Source: an uncultured Spirochaetales bacterium
Lineage (GTDB): Bacteria; Spirochaetota; Spirochaetia; Sphaerochaetales; Sphaerochaetaceae
Direction: 5' to 3'
NCBI GenBank assembly: GCA_934276485.1
Contig: CAKQTE010000032.1
Coordinates: forward strand, 1 to 11,785
Length of the DNA: 11,785 bases
Shown here: piece after piece, positions 1 through 7,596 of the stretch
Position numbering within the stretch: position 1 is the first letter of the stretch
How the letters are laid out: the number at the start of each line of letters is the position of its first letter
The notes under the pieces: generated by a model
Seen by the model: the letters and a program-made list of their open reading frames with translations, nothing else
The model's database searches: none
What the model was told of the DNA's origin: nothing
Position numbers and translations under genes: made by a program

Positions 1-2
1 CA

Positions 3-251
3 ATAGGGATGACAGTGAACCTTGAGGAGATAACATCCGGAGGAAGAATCGATGCTGTTGCGGAAAACAAGGACACCGTATTCATCATTGAGTTCAAGCT
101 AAATAAATCAGCACGCGATGCACTCTCTCAGATCAGGACCAATCACTATGCTGACAAGTTCCTATCAAAAGGTAAGAAGATAAAGCTTATTGGAATCAAC
201 TTCTCATCAAAAGATAGGAACATCGACGACTATCTAGTGGAAGAGCTATAA
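3..251 (+). CDS. AAA-ATPase-like / PD-(D/E)XK nuclease family protein, C-terminal fragment (5' end outside window)
   Basis: This is the last 82 codons of a gene whose start lies upstream. The reading frame is open from the window edge and ends at TAA 249-251. What remains is the C-terminal PD-(D/E)XK nuclease-like domain (the DUF1703 type) that normally follows an AAA-ATPase-like domain. The motif GRIDAVAE places the catalytic-type Asp at 51-53, and IIEFK places Glu and Lys at 90-92 and 96-98. A helix ARDALSQIRTNHYADKF follows, with the Gln-Ile-Arg typical of the family. All three core residues are present, so the domain is not visibly degenerate. The internal ATG at 9 is probably not the true start, because a nuclease domain alone would be unusual and the frame is open upstream. 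The cellular role of the family is unsettled. The next gene has the same architecture but differs clearly in sequence. Confidence 0.8.
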   Translation: MGMTVNLEEITSGGRIDAVAENKDTVFIIEFKLNKSARDALSQIRTNHYADKFLSKGKKIKLIGINFSSKDRNIDDYLVEEL

Positions 252-336
252 CTGATATTTAGGAATATCTATTGAGTAAATCAAATTGCTAAAATACAAG
301 ATTGTTGGCAATATAGTTATGTAAAAGAAGGACTTT

Positions 337-1908
337 ATGGGCGTTTATTTGAATCCGGGATATCAGAGTTTAAGCATTTCTAAGAATTCAGAATTTTATG
401 TCGACAAGTCTATGATTATTTCATATCTCAATAAAGTGATAGATACGGAATCAAGATTTGTTTGTGTATCTCGTCCTAGAAGATTTGGAAAAACCATGGC
501 AGGTAACATGATTGCTGCCTATTATTCAAAAGATTGTGACTCAAAGGCAATATTTTCGGATATGAAGATTTCAAAAGATCCTTCTTTTGAGAAATGTCTT
601 AACAAGTTCAATGTTATAAAGCTGGATATTAACCCAATGTTCAGAGAAGCTATGATGAAAAAAGAAAAGCTTTCTGAACTTATAACTAAGAAGATAGTGT
701 CAGAACTTTCTATCAGTTTTCCTCTAATTGGTATTTCCTATGAAGACTATATAGCAGATGCAATATTGAAGATAAATCAAAAAACGCATGATAAGTTTAT
801 CTTCATTATTGACGAGTATGATGTTGTTATTAGGGAAAATAGTGATAAAGATATTTTAGATGATTACCTGAATTTCTTGATCATCTTGTTTAAGAATGCA
901 GATTTAGCGCCTGTCATTTCACTTGTATATCTAACAGGAATCATTCCGATTGTTAGAGATAAAGTACAGTCAAAGCTTAATAATTTTGAAGAATTCACAA
1001 TGGTAGATGCTTATCCATTGGAAGAATATGCAGGATTTTCAGTCAAGGAAACGCAAGATCTTTGTATACAATATGGCATGGATTTTGACGAGATTAAGCG
1101 TTGGTATGATGGCTACAACCTAAATGGAGTAGAGTTGTATTCTCCTCGTTCCGTTGTCACCGCAATTAAGAAGAAAAAGTGTAGTGACTATTGGACTCAA
1201 ACAGGCTCATATGAGGCATTAAGAAACTTCATTTTGATGAATATGGAAGGTATTAAAGACGATATCATATCCATGATTTCTGGAGCGAGAGTACATGTGA
1301 ATGTATTGAAATTCCTTAATACAATGAACTCTTTTCATACAAAGGATGATGTTTTCACATACTTAATTCATATAGGGTATCTGGCTTATGATGGAGAGAC
1401 AGAAGAGTGCTATATTCCAAATTATGAAATCAAGACAGAGTGGATTAACTCTATAGAGGATTCTGCTGATTATAAGAGCGTTATGGAGCTTGTTAATGGT
1501 TCGAAAGAACTTTTGCATGCTACTTGGAACATGGATTCTGAGGCTGTTGCACGTGCCATAGAAAAGACTCATATGGAAGTGACTAGCAATTTAACCTATA
1601 ACAATGAGGGATCTTTTCAAAGTGCAATACGTCTTGCTTATTTCTATGCAGATTCGTATTATACCGTTGTCTCCGAGTTGCCTTCGGGAAAAGGATTTGC
1701 AGATATTGTCTTTATCCCTTATGTTCCAGATAAGCCAGCAATAATTGTTGAATTAAAGCGCAATACTAGCGTTCAGAGTGCTATCGATCAAATTAGACAA
1801 AAGGAATATCCCGATATATTGAAAAAGTACAAGGATAACCTTTTGCTTGTTGGAGTTAGCTACTCTGAGAAAAGCAAAAAACACAGCGCAATAATTGAAA
1901 AAGCATAG
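337..1908 (+). CDS. AAA-ATPase-like domain protein with C-terminal PD-(D/E)XK nuclease domain
   Basis: This complete 523-residue protein is of normal length for the family. The N-terminus carries the family signature YVDKSMII near residues 22-29. A Walker A-like loop, SRPRRFGKT, spans residues 45-53 (Lys52), and a hydrophobic strand ending in Asp159-Glu160 (FIFIIDEYD) forms Walker B. The middle is helical and poorly conserved. The C-terminus is a PD-(D/E)XK domain with GFADIVF (Asp456), VELK (Glu472, Lys474) and the helix AIDQIRQKEY. There is no signal peptide or membrane segment, so it should be cytoplasmic. The ATG at 337 follows AAGGA at 328-332. ATP hydrolysis and nuclease activity are inferred from motifs only. 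Many genomes carry these genes in numerous divergent copies, and a mobile or defence role has been suggested but not proved. Its AT-ending codons contrast with the binding-protein gene further on. It converges on the kinase gene with a 24-bp gap. Confidence 0.85.
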   Translation: MGVYLNPGYQSLSISKNSEFYVDKSMIISYLNKVIDTESRFVCVSRPRRFGKTMAGNMIAAYYSKDCDSKAIFSDMKISKDPSFEKCLNKFNVIKLDINPMFREAMMKKEKLSELITKKIVSELSISFPLIGISYEDYIADAILKINQKTHDKFIFIIDEYDVVIRENSDKDILDDYLNFLIILFKNADLAPVISLVYLTGIIPIVRDKVQSKLNNFEEFTMVDAYPLEEYAGFSVKETQDLCIQYGMDFDEIKRWYDGYNLNGVELYSPRSVVTAIKKKKCSDYWTQTGSYEALRNFILMNMEGIKDDIISMISGARVHVNVLKFLNTMNSFHTKDDVFTYLIHIGYLAYDGETEECYIPNYEIKTEWINSIEDSADYKSVMELVNGSKELLHATWNMDSEAVARAIEKTHMEVTSNLTYNNEGSFQSAIRLAYFYADSYYTVVSELPSGKGFADIVFIPYVPDKPAIIVELKRNTSVQSAIDQIRQKEYPDILKKYKDNLLLVGVSYSEKSKKHSAIIEKA

Positions 1909-1932
1909 TCTTCTCTTTTAATGGGGAACTCG

Positions 1933-3609
1933 TCAAGAAGGCACATGTAGTTTGATAATAACTTCATTGCTAAAGAATGGAATGGAAGTGAACTCTATTT
2001 TGCAAGAGCTATCGAATAGTTGTAGGCGAGTTGCAATATTGTTCAATCCAAATGATTTCTTCTCACTTTCTTTGTTCATTGCTCTTTCTGCTTTCTCAAC
2101 GTCGATACCTTGTCCATTGTCGGAGACAACAATGGTTAATATATTTTCTCTTAAAGAAATATAGACAGAGATTTGTGGATCTATAAAACAATCATGAGTG
2201 AGACTATTAAAACCATGCTTGATAGCGTTTTCTACAAGAGGTTGCAATATCAGTTTAGGAATCTCTATTGAGTATAGCTCTGGAGAGCACGAAATGGAAA
2301 ATGAGATGATGCCATTTAGACGGAAGTTCATGATCTTCATATAGTTCTCAGCTTGCTTGATCTCATCAGATAGCTTGATCATGAATGAGCCCTGATTCAA
2401 TGAATACCGCAAGAAACTTGAAAAAGAAGAGACCATTTCAGATGCTGTTGCCATATTTCCATTGATTATTTCCATGTTTATGATCTCAAGAGTGTTGTAG
2501 ATAAAGTGAGGGTTAATCTGTTCTGTGAGCATTTGGGACATATACAAGAACTTTTCTTTCTCCTCGTATTTTACCTTCTCAAGATTCTCCATAAGCTTTC
2601 CATACATGTCATTTATCGATGTAATCAGCGCACCTGATTCATCTCTGTATTTAGGTTTTACATCGAACTTGTATGTGTTGTATTTCATTCTCTCAAGCAT
2701 TCTCGTGATAGTTGTAAATGGAGCCATTAAACGCTTTGAGATCAAGGAAATGAGGAATGCACTTGCAAATACGATTACTAAAGTGGTAACTATAGAGAAT
2801 GTAATTACCATGCTCTTTCCTGTGAACAGAGAGCTCTTCTTTATATGTATATCTAGCTGGAGTTCGTTGATATCGCAACTACCACGTACTGTAATATAGC
2901 TAGTGTCATATTGGTTCAAATCAACAAATAGGGGATAGTCCCTGAAATAGAATTGGATCATTATATCCATCTCATCAGAGGTTGTTTCTTTCAAGCTTTG
3001 TTTGATTCTCTCTGTAGATAGTAGGACTATCAAATATATTTGAGCCTGCCCGTCTTGTGTGATTCCAATGTAATTGGATCCATTTAATGCGCTAAAAGGA
3101 ATAACAACAGGAATTGCGGTGCTAGTTCTTCTGAAAGGGGATCTCATCTCCTTTAGCATAGTTATGCCTTTGACGTTTTCAAGGTCATCTAAAGACAGGA
3201 ATGCACTTGGATTTATTATATAGTCGTCAAATGAGCTTAATACTTCTCCTTTATCTGTAAGGAAATATGCATTGTCTACAATGTAGGAAGATGACATTAT
3301 TGCATTGATTTTAGGTTGGAATGCCACTTTCTTGTCCATGAATGATAGCTTTTGATTGATAACGAGATTTGAAAATGTGTCATCTGTTGTTGCAAATAAT
3401 ATCTTGTTGTAGATATCCTTCCATGTTTGGTTGATATTCGCAGCAATAACGTTCGTCCATTGGGAAGCGAGCCTATCTGCTTCCTTTTCATAGCTTTTTG
3501 AAAAGAACAAGATCGTAGAAAAACAAAGTATGATACATAAGAGTGTCATCATCGATTCCATGACAAGCGTGATCTTTGTTTTCAACGATAGATCTGAGTA
3601 ATGAACCAT
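1933..3609 (-). CDS. YesM-like sensor histidine kinase (HisKA_7TM-unrelated, His_kinase/HPK7 family)
   Basis: This is a membrane sensor kinase of 558 residues. A first membrane helix lies around residues 14-36, followed by an extracytoplasmic sensor region of about 230 residues. The second membrane helix is at about 267-290, then a HAMP linker to about 345. The phosphoacceptor motif is PHFIYNTLEIIN with His368, the form typical of the YesM/LytS-like His_kinase family rather than HisKA. The ATP-binding domain has an N box (VENAIKHG, Asn461), a G1 box (SDNGQGI, Asp497-Gly501) and a G2 box (FGLNNI, Gly521), so all catalytic motifs are intact. It starts 9 bp after the response regulator stop. Its AGGA ribosome site overlaps that stop, which implies one transcript and probably translational coupling. 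By analogy with YesMN systems it should sense a sugar or a loaded binding protein outside the membrane and phosphorylate the upstream-encoded regulator. The ligand is unknown. Confidence 0.92.
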   Translation of the reverse strand: MVHYSDLSLKTKITLVMESMMTLLCIILCFSTILFFSKSYEKEADRLASQWTNVIAANINQTWKDIYNKILFATTDDTFSNLVINQKLSFMDKKVAFQPKINAIMSSSYIVDNAYFLTDKGEVLSSFDDYIINPSAFLSLDDLENVKGITMLKEMRSPFRRTSTAIPVVIPFSALNGSNYIGITQDGQAQIYLIVLLSTERIKQSLKETTSDEMDIMIQFYFRDYPLFVDLNQYDTSYITVRGSCDINELQLDIHIKKSSLFTGKSMVITFSIVTTLVIVFASAFLISLISKRLMAPFTTITRMLERMKYNTYKFDVKPKYRDESGALITSINDMYGKLMENLEKVKYEEKEKFLYMSQMLTEQINPHFIYNTLEIINMEIINGNMATASEMVSSFSSFLRYSLNQGSFMIKLSDEIKQAENYMKIMNFRLNGIISFSISCSPELYSIEIPKLILQPLVENAIKHGFNSLTHDCFIDPQISVYISLRENILTIVVSDNGQGIDVEKAERAMNKESEKKSFGLNNIATRLQLFDSSCKIEFTSIPFFSNEVIIKLHVPS

Positions 3610-3618
3610 ATACTTATC

Positions 3619-5118
3619 CTATTTTCTTGCAGATACTCGCATCTTTCTGTAATCAGAAGGTGCCATTCCTTCCTGTTGCTTGAAGATTCTATGAAATGAA
3701 CGGTAGTCAGAATATCCTAGTTGCAAGCCAAGCTCTTCTACAGATAGATTTGTTTCGATCAAGAGCTTCTTTGCATATTCAACACGGGATCTGTTTATGA
3801 AAGTCCTGAATGTCTCTCCTGTCTTGTTTTTGTAGTATGTTGAAAAGTAGGTTGCATTCATGCCAACTTCCTTGGCAACCTCTGCAGAGTGGATTATCTT
3901 GTCAGGATTGGCTTTTACGATCAATCGTGCCTTATGAATGATAGGATCGTTTTCCAATAAGGCTTCTGGTATTTCGTATTTCGATATATACAACAACTTC
4001 TCAAGAACGAAGGCTTTGAGTTCAGATATCCTGCCAATATTGTTAACATCTGAGATGTTCATTTCAGTTGTAGCATCCTTTGCGATCATTGCGTTTGCAA
4101 TAAGATGCTTTATAGCATCATTTAAAAGGAACATACACATTCCTTTTACGTAGTTTGGAGGAGGGCAGGGGATATACATCAAAGAGGAGAAGAAGGAATC
4201 CATCCAATTCTTAATCTTTTCAATATCTTGTGAGATCAGAAGATCAACAAGGCTTTCTGTGTCGATATCGCCTGCGACCATGGTTGGCATCTTTGTAGAT
4301 ATATCCTTTTGGGAGTATACTCCTCCTTTATCAGAATATAGCGAATATGCAAGAGAAGTCATCGCAACTTGATAAGAGTGATGTATCGTATATAGTTCTT
4401 CTGTGCTTTCTCCAATGCCAATTGATACTCCTAGGTTTTGTTTATAGATCTGATTGCATATATGCAGTGCGTATTCTTGGTCTGCAGGAATTACCAAGAC
4501 AGTATGTTTATTGTATTCATGTACCACAGAGTCTTGAATTTGAGGGATGCTTAAGTTTTCTGTCTTATCTATGACAGCAATCGTTTTTACACCATTTGAC
4601 AAAGATAGATGAAATACTTCATTACCTCTTATCGCTTCCTCTTCTGACTTTACTTCTCCTCTCAAGAGACGCTCGAGAAACATTCTTGATGCGACCTTCA
4701 TCACTTCGTCACTGATTTCGTATGGCGAAAGGGAAGTATATTTGTTCTTCTCTTTTTTAAGCACCGATATAAGTTCTTTCTTGTTTATTGGCTTTAGGAT
4801 ATATGCAACAACACCAAGCCTTATAGCTTGTTGCGCATATTTAAAGTCATCGAATCCACTGATAAGAATAAAGGATGTGTTCAAGCCTTTTTTATTGGCT
4901 GTTTCCAACAGCTCAAGCCCTGTCATTCTAGGCATCACAATATCTGAAATAACCAAGTTGGGCTTTGTTTTGGCTATTAGATCCAATCCTTCTTTTCCAT
5001 CGGAAGCTACTCCTACGATCTCTATATCAGGGAATTCTTTTTCAACAATCCCGCGTATTCCATTTCTAATAGAAGGCTCATCATCAACAATAACAAGCGA
5101 AAAAGTATCATTGGACAT
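3619..5118 (-). CDS. YesN-like response regulator with AraC-family DNA-binding domain
   Basis: This 499-residue cytoplasmic transcription factor has three parts. The N-terminal receiver domain (about 5-125) has the acidic pocket Asp12-Asp13, the phosphoacceptor Asp59 (SDIVMPRMTG), Ser87 (ISGFDDF) and Lys109 (ILKPI), so phosphorylation should be functional. A central region (about 130-390) has no motif I recognise and is typical of YesN-like regulators. The C-terminal AraC domain (about 396-499) has two helix-turn-helix units, ending in LGYSDYRSFHRIFKQQEGMAPSDYRK. The ATG at 5118 is the only reasonable start, since a stop codon lies three codons upstream. No good Shine-Dalgarno sequence precedes it. 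It is first in an operon with the kinase and is divergent from the sugar transporter operon, its probable target. Confidence 0.93.
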   Translation of the reverse strand: MSNDTFSLVIVDDEPSIRNGIRGIVEKEFPDIEIVGVASDGKEGLDLIAKTKPNLVISDIVMPRMTGLELLETANKKGLNTSFILISGFDDFKYAQQAIRLGVVAYILKPINKKELISVLKKEKNKYTSLSPYEISDEVMKVASRMFLERLLRGEVKSEEEAIRGNEVFHLSLSNGVKTIAVIDKTENLSIPQIQDSVVHEYNKHTVLVIPADQEYALHICNQIYKQNLGVSIGIGESTEELYTIHHSYQVAMTSLAYSLYSDKGGVYSQKDISTKMPTMVAGDIDTESLVDLLISQDIEKIKNWMDSFFSSLMYIPCPPPNYVKGMCMFLLNDAIKHLIANAMIAKDATTEMNISDVNNIGRISELKAFVLEKLLYISKYEIPEALLENDPIIHKARLIVKANPDKIIHSAEVAKEVGMNATYFSTYYKNKTGETFRTFINRSRVEYAKKLLIETNLSVEELGLQLGYSDYRSFHRIFKQQEGMAPSDYRKMRVSARK

Positions 5119-5238
5119 GAGCTTAGTCTATCAAAGGAAAAAGCTGCCCTCAACCAAAAAAAAGTTACATTTTGGAAAATAAAAGCCATAGTGGAATAGA
5201 TTTTTCGGCTTTAGCCTATAGAAAAAAGGAGATAGATG
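5119..5238. promoter_or_regulatory. Divergent control region between regulator/kinase operon and sugar operon
   Basis: This 120-bp gap separates two divergent operons and must hold both promoters and, most likely, the regulator's binding sites. I see an A-rich stretch at 5153-5163. A short dyad, GGCT-TT-AGCC, lies at 5207-5216. Two loosely similar blocks (GGAAAA followed by AAGC or AGC) begin at 5136 and 5174. For the plus strand, TTGGAA at 5172-5177 with AATAGA at 5195-5200 (17-bp spacing) is the best sigma-70-like pair, but it is weak. A weak core promoter would fit activation by the AraC-type regulator. AAGGAG at 5226-5231 is a strong ribosome site for the binding-protein gene. Confidence 0.55.
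5125..5153 (-). promoter_or_regulatory. Candidate sigma-70 promoter for the regulator/kinase operon
   Basis: On the minus strand, TTGAGG (5153-5148) is followed after exactly 17 bp by TAGACT (5130-5125). Each matches four of six consensus bases. The -10 element ends only six bases before the regulator's ATG, so transcription would begin at or next to the start codon. This agrees with the absence of a clear ribosome binding site. It was found by eye only, and other weak elements exist in the gap. Confidence 0.35.
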
Positions 5239-6615
5239 ATGAAAAAGGTATTAGCTTTATCACTTATTCTATTAGTAGCAGCTACAGCAGTATTTGCAAG
5301 TGGATCTGCAGAGAGTGCTGCAACTACTGGCAAGAAGACAGTAGTAGAGATTTGGACAAACGACAGACATGATGCTGAATATATGACAAAGGTCGTAGAG
5401 AATTTCAATGCATCACACAGCGACATCGAGATCAAGCTTACAACCATTGTTGAAGATTATCCAAACATGCTTGTTATGTCATATACATCTGGAAACGCTC
5501 CAGACCTATTTTATATGAATGCAAGAGGAACAGGATTCGATCTAAAGACATTTGTTGATGCCAAGATGCTCGAGAAATATCCTCAGTCAGTTCTTTCTGA
5601 TGCAGAGTTCGAGAAAATAACAGATGCTAGCAAGCACATTGTAGAAGGTGTTAATGCTATCGATGGTGTTCCTTATGGTATTTTTAACGTAGTGAGAAGT
5701 GGAACAAGAATGATCTACAACGTAGATTTGTTGAAGGCTTCTGGATATACAGAGTTCCCAAAGACTCTTACCGAGCTTGTTGACCTAACTGTTAAGGTTG
5801 CAAAGGACGGAAAGGGTAACTACTACGGTATCTCAACATGTGCATCTGCTCAGTTCGAGAGATGGCTAGAGGGAATCATCAACAAGAGTGGTATCTATCA
5901 CTATGATTTCAAGAATGGTAAGTTCAACTTCGATGGTTATAAAGAACCAATCTTGATCGCTCAGAGATTCTTCAAGGAAGGAGCTATGTTCCCAGGATCA
6001 AACACACAGGGTGTTGATGCAATGCGTGCTCAGTTTGCTAACGGAACATTCGCTGTTTGGGGAAACGCTAGCCAGGAAGCTGGAGTATTCACAGATCAGT
6101 TCCCTATCAAGGATTTCGAGTGGGCAGTTGCAGAACTTCCATCACTAGATGGATCTACAAAGGGTACAGTTGATTCAAGACCTCAGAAGGGACTCTTTAT
6201 GTTCTCCTCTTCAAAGAACAAGGATGCAGCTTGGGAAGTTGTTAAGTATCTAAATAGCGAAGCTGTTGTCAAGGGATACGTAGAGATGGGATATGCTCTT
6301 CCTCTTTCAGAGTACATCATGGGTGTTGTTGATACTTCTCAGATGGGACGCCTTGCAGATTTCGCTCCAGTTAGCTATGAAGGCCTATATCCATCAGTAC
6401 CAGCAGTTTCATATGCAGGCGATGACTATGCTAAGACAATCTGGAACTGTATCGTAAACGGAACTGATGTTGACAAGTGTATCGCAGACTTGAACAAGAG
6501 ATACAACGAAGCTTTGGAAAAGGATGTAAAGCTTGGAAAGGTCAAGCGTGTTGTAATTGAGAATTTCGACAACCTTCATCCAAACGCAAATCCTATTACT
6601 TATCTCTCTAAGTAA
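5239..6615 (+). CDS. ABC sugar transporter, periplasmic solute-binding protein (family 1 / CUT1)
   Basis: This binding protein captures the sugar for the two permeases encoded downstream. From the ATG at 5239 it is 458 residues, the usual size. Two ATGs are adjacent (5236 and 5239). I prefer the second because AAGGAG at 5226-5231 then lies 7 bp upstream and the product begins MKK, as signal peptides often do. The signal peptide is about 20 residues, with a hydrophobic core and the cleavage site VFA/SGS. There is no cysteine, so it is not a lipoprotein and should be free in a periplasm, which favours a diderm host. The mature part starts with the typical strand VVEIWTND and has the family-like SGNAPDLFYM segment and a helix rich in aromatic residues. 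Codons ending in C for Phe, Ile and Asn are frequent, as expected for an abundant protein. The ligand cannot be predicted. It is first in the operon, ahead of an intercistronic hairpin. Confidence 0.93.
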   Translation: MKKVLALSLILLVAATAVFASGSAESAATTGKKTVVEIWTNDRHDAEYMTKVVENFNASHSDIEIKLTTIVEDYPNMLVMSYTSGNAPDLFYMNARGTGFDLKTFVDAKMLEKYPQSVLSDAEFEKITDASKHIVEGVNAIDGVPYGIFNVVRSGTRMIYNVDLLKASGYTEFPKTLTELVDLTVKVAKDGKGNYYGISTCASAQFERWLEGIINKSGIYHYDFKNGKFNFDGYKEPILIAQRFFKEGAMFPGSNTQGVDAMRAQFANGTFAVWGNASQEAGVFTDQFPIKDFEWAVAELPSLDGSTKGTVDSRPQKGLFMFSSSKNKDAAWEVVKYLNSEAVVKGYVEMGYALPLSEYIMGVVDTSQMGRLADFAPVSYEGLYPSVPAVSYAGDDYAKTIWNCIVNGTDVDKCIADLNKRYNEALEKDVKLGKVKRVVIENFDNLHPNANPITYLSK

Positions 6616-6632
6616 GCACATCTAGCTTATTG

Positions 6633-6656
6633 CCCGGATGGAGTCATCCGGGTTTT
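6633..6656 (+). terminator. Intercistronic hairpin with T run between binding protein and first permease
   Basis: CCCGGATG (6633-6640) pairs perfectly with CATCCGGG (6645-6652) over a 4-base loop, GAGT, and is followed by TTTT at 6653-6656. The stem of 8 bp is GC-rich and starts 17 bp after the binding-protein stop. It has the form of a Rho-independent terminator. Because the permeases follow at once on the same strand, it more likely acts as a partial terminator or a 3'-end stabiliser, keeping binding protein in excess over permeases. This is a common design in ABC operons. Confidence 0.8.
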
Positions 6657-6677
6657 ATAAAATCAAGGAGAACGAAA

Positions 6678-7586
6678 ATGACCAATGATGTTAAAAAGAT
6701 AAGAAGGAAAGAGGCCCTCTCTGCCGGTCTGATGATCTCTCCAAGTATCATTCTTCTAATCGTCACATCAATCTATCCATTCATGTGGCTATTTAGATAT
6801 GTCCTATATGACTACAATGGATTCTCAGCATATTTTACAGGGATGGATAACATCAAGAGAACATTTACGGATGTTGTATTCTGGCAGAGTGTTCTGCACA
6901 CTTTCGAGTATGCCATCGCAAAGCTTATAATAATCATTCCACTATCATTGTTATTGGCTTTGATCATCCACAAGAATATACCAGGAAGCAAATTCTATAA
7001 GATGGTTTTCTTCCTTCCTACAGTAATCAGTGCTTCCATTTATGCCTTGATTTTCACATTCATATTCTCTGTTTTCAAAGGGCCATTGAATACTGTATTG
7101 CAGAACCTTCACTTTATATCGTCTCCAATAGATTGGCTTGGTAATGCAAAGTGGGTAATGAAATCTGTAATCATAGTTGCTATCTGGGGTGGAGTAGGAA
7201 ACTACATGATTTATTTCCTATCAGGTCTTTCAAGTGTCTCTAGTGATGTATATGAAAGCTGCATGATTGACGGAGCAAATGCTCGTCAGACATTCTTCAA
7301 GATCACACTTCCAATGCTTTCTCCTATTTTGAAGGTAATCCTACTGTTGGCAATCACAACAGCATTCAAGGATTATGAATCGATCATGGTACTTTCTGGA
7401 GGAGGTCCAAATAACAGGTCACAGGTCATGTTCCTGTATATCTATCAATTGATCTTTGGCTCAGGCTCAAGCTTCAATATCCAGATTGGATATGCAACTG
7501 TGCTTAGCATTATCGCAGCAATGATCATTGGTATCGTAACAGTAATCTATAACAAGTTCGCAAAGCGCTTGGATGACGTCATTTAA
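6678..7586 (+). CDS. ABC sugar transporter permease, first subunit (MalF/UgpA/LplB-like, CUT1)
   Basis: This is an integral inner-membrane subunit of the sugar importer, 302 residues from the ATG at 6678. That start has AAGGAG at 6665-6670, 7 bp upstream. An apparent earlier in-frame TTG at 6630 is rejected because it would run through the hairpin. The N-terminus is basic and then enters the first membrane helix (about 13-36), with about six helices in all. The cytoplasmic EAA loop, which docks on the ATPase, is visible as ESCMIDGANARQ...ITLP, with Glu193, Gly199 and Pro212. A helical stretch before it (GVGNYMIYFLSGLSSVSSDVY) is typical of the MalF-type partner. It pairs with the next gene, whose ribosome site overlaps this stop codon. 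No ATPase gene is present in the window. Confidence 0.92.
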   Translation: MTNDVKKIRRKEALSAGLMISPSIILLIVTSIYPFMWLFRYVLYDYNGFSAYFTGMDNIKRTFTDVVFWQSVLHTFEYAIAKLIIIIPLSLLLALIIHKNIPGSKFYKMVFFLPTVISASIYALIFTFIFSVFKGPLNTVLQNLHFISSPIDWLGNAKWVMKSVIIVAIWGGVGNYMIYFLSGLSSVSSDVYESCMIDGANARQTFFKITLPMLSPILKVILLLAITTAFKDYESIMVLSGGGPNNRSQVMFLYIYQLIFGSGSSFNIQIGYATVLSIIAAMIIGIVTVIYNKFAKRLDDVI

Positions 7587-7596
7587 GGGGAAAAAC

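Noticed and set aside
254..269. GATATT-TAGG-AATATC hairpin after the first gene fragment as a terminator
   Set aside because: The stem is only 6 bp and AT-rich, with no T run after it. I could not support termination.
252..336. Promoter for the AAA-ATPase-like gene at 337
   Set aside because: TTGAGT, TAAAAT and TATAGT-like hexamers occur, but none form a pair with 16-18 bp spacing.
2525..2899. 124-codon open frame opposite the kinase gene
   Set aside because: It is antisense to the second membrane helix and HAMP region of an intact kinase. Its hydrophobic look is a mirror of the coding strand.
4742..5182. 146-codon open frame on the plus strand, opposite the response regulator
   Set aside because: It lies wholly antisense to the receiver domain, with all receiver motifs conserved on the other strand. 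It has no ribosome site, and its product shows no recognisable domain.
6630..6677. Longer N-terminus for the first permease from a TTG at 6630
   Set aside because: It would translate through the hairpin at 6633-6652 and has no ribosome site, whereas the ATG at 6678 has AAGGAG at good spacing.
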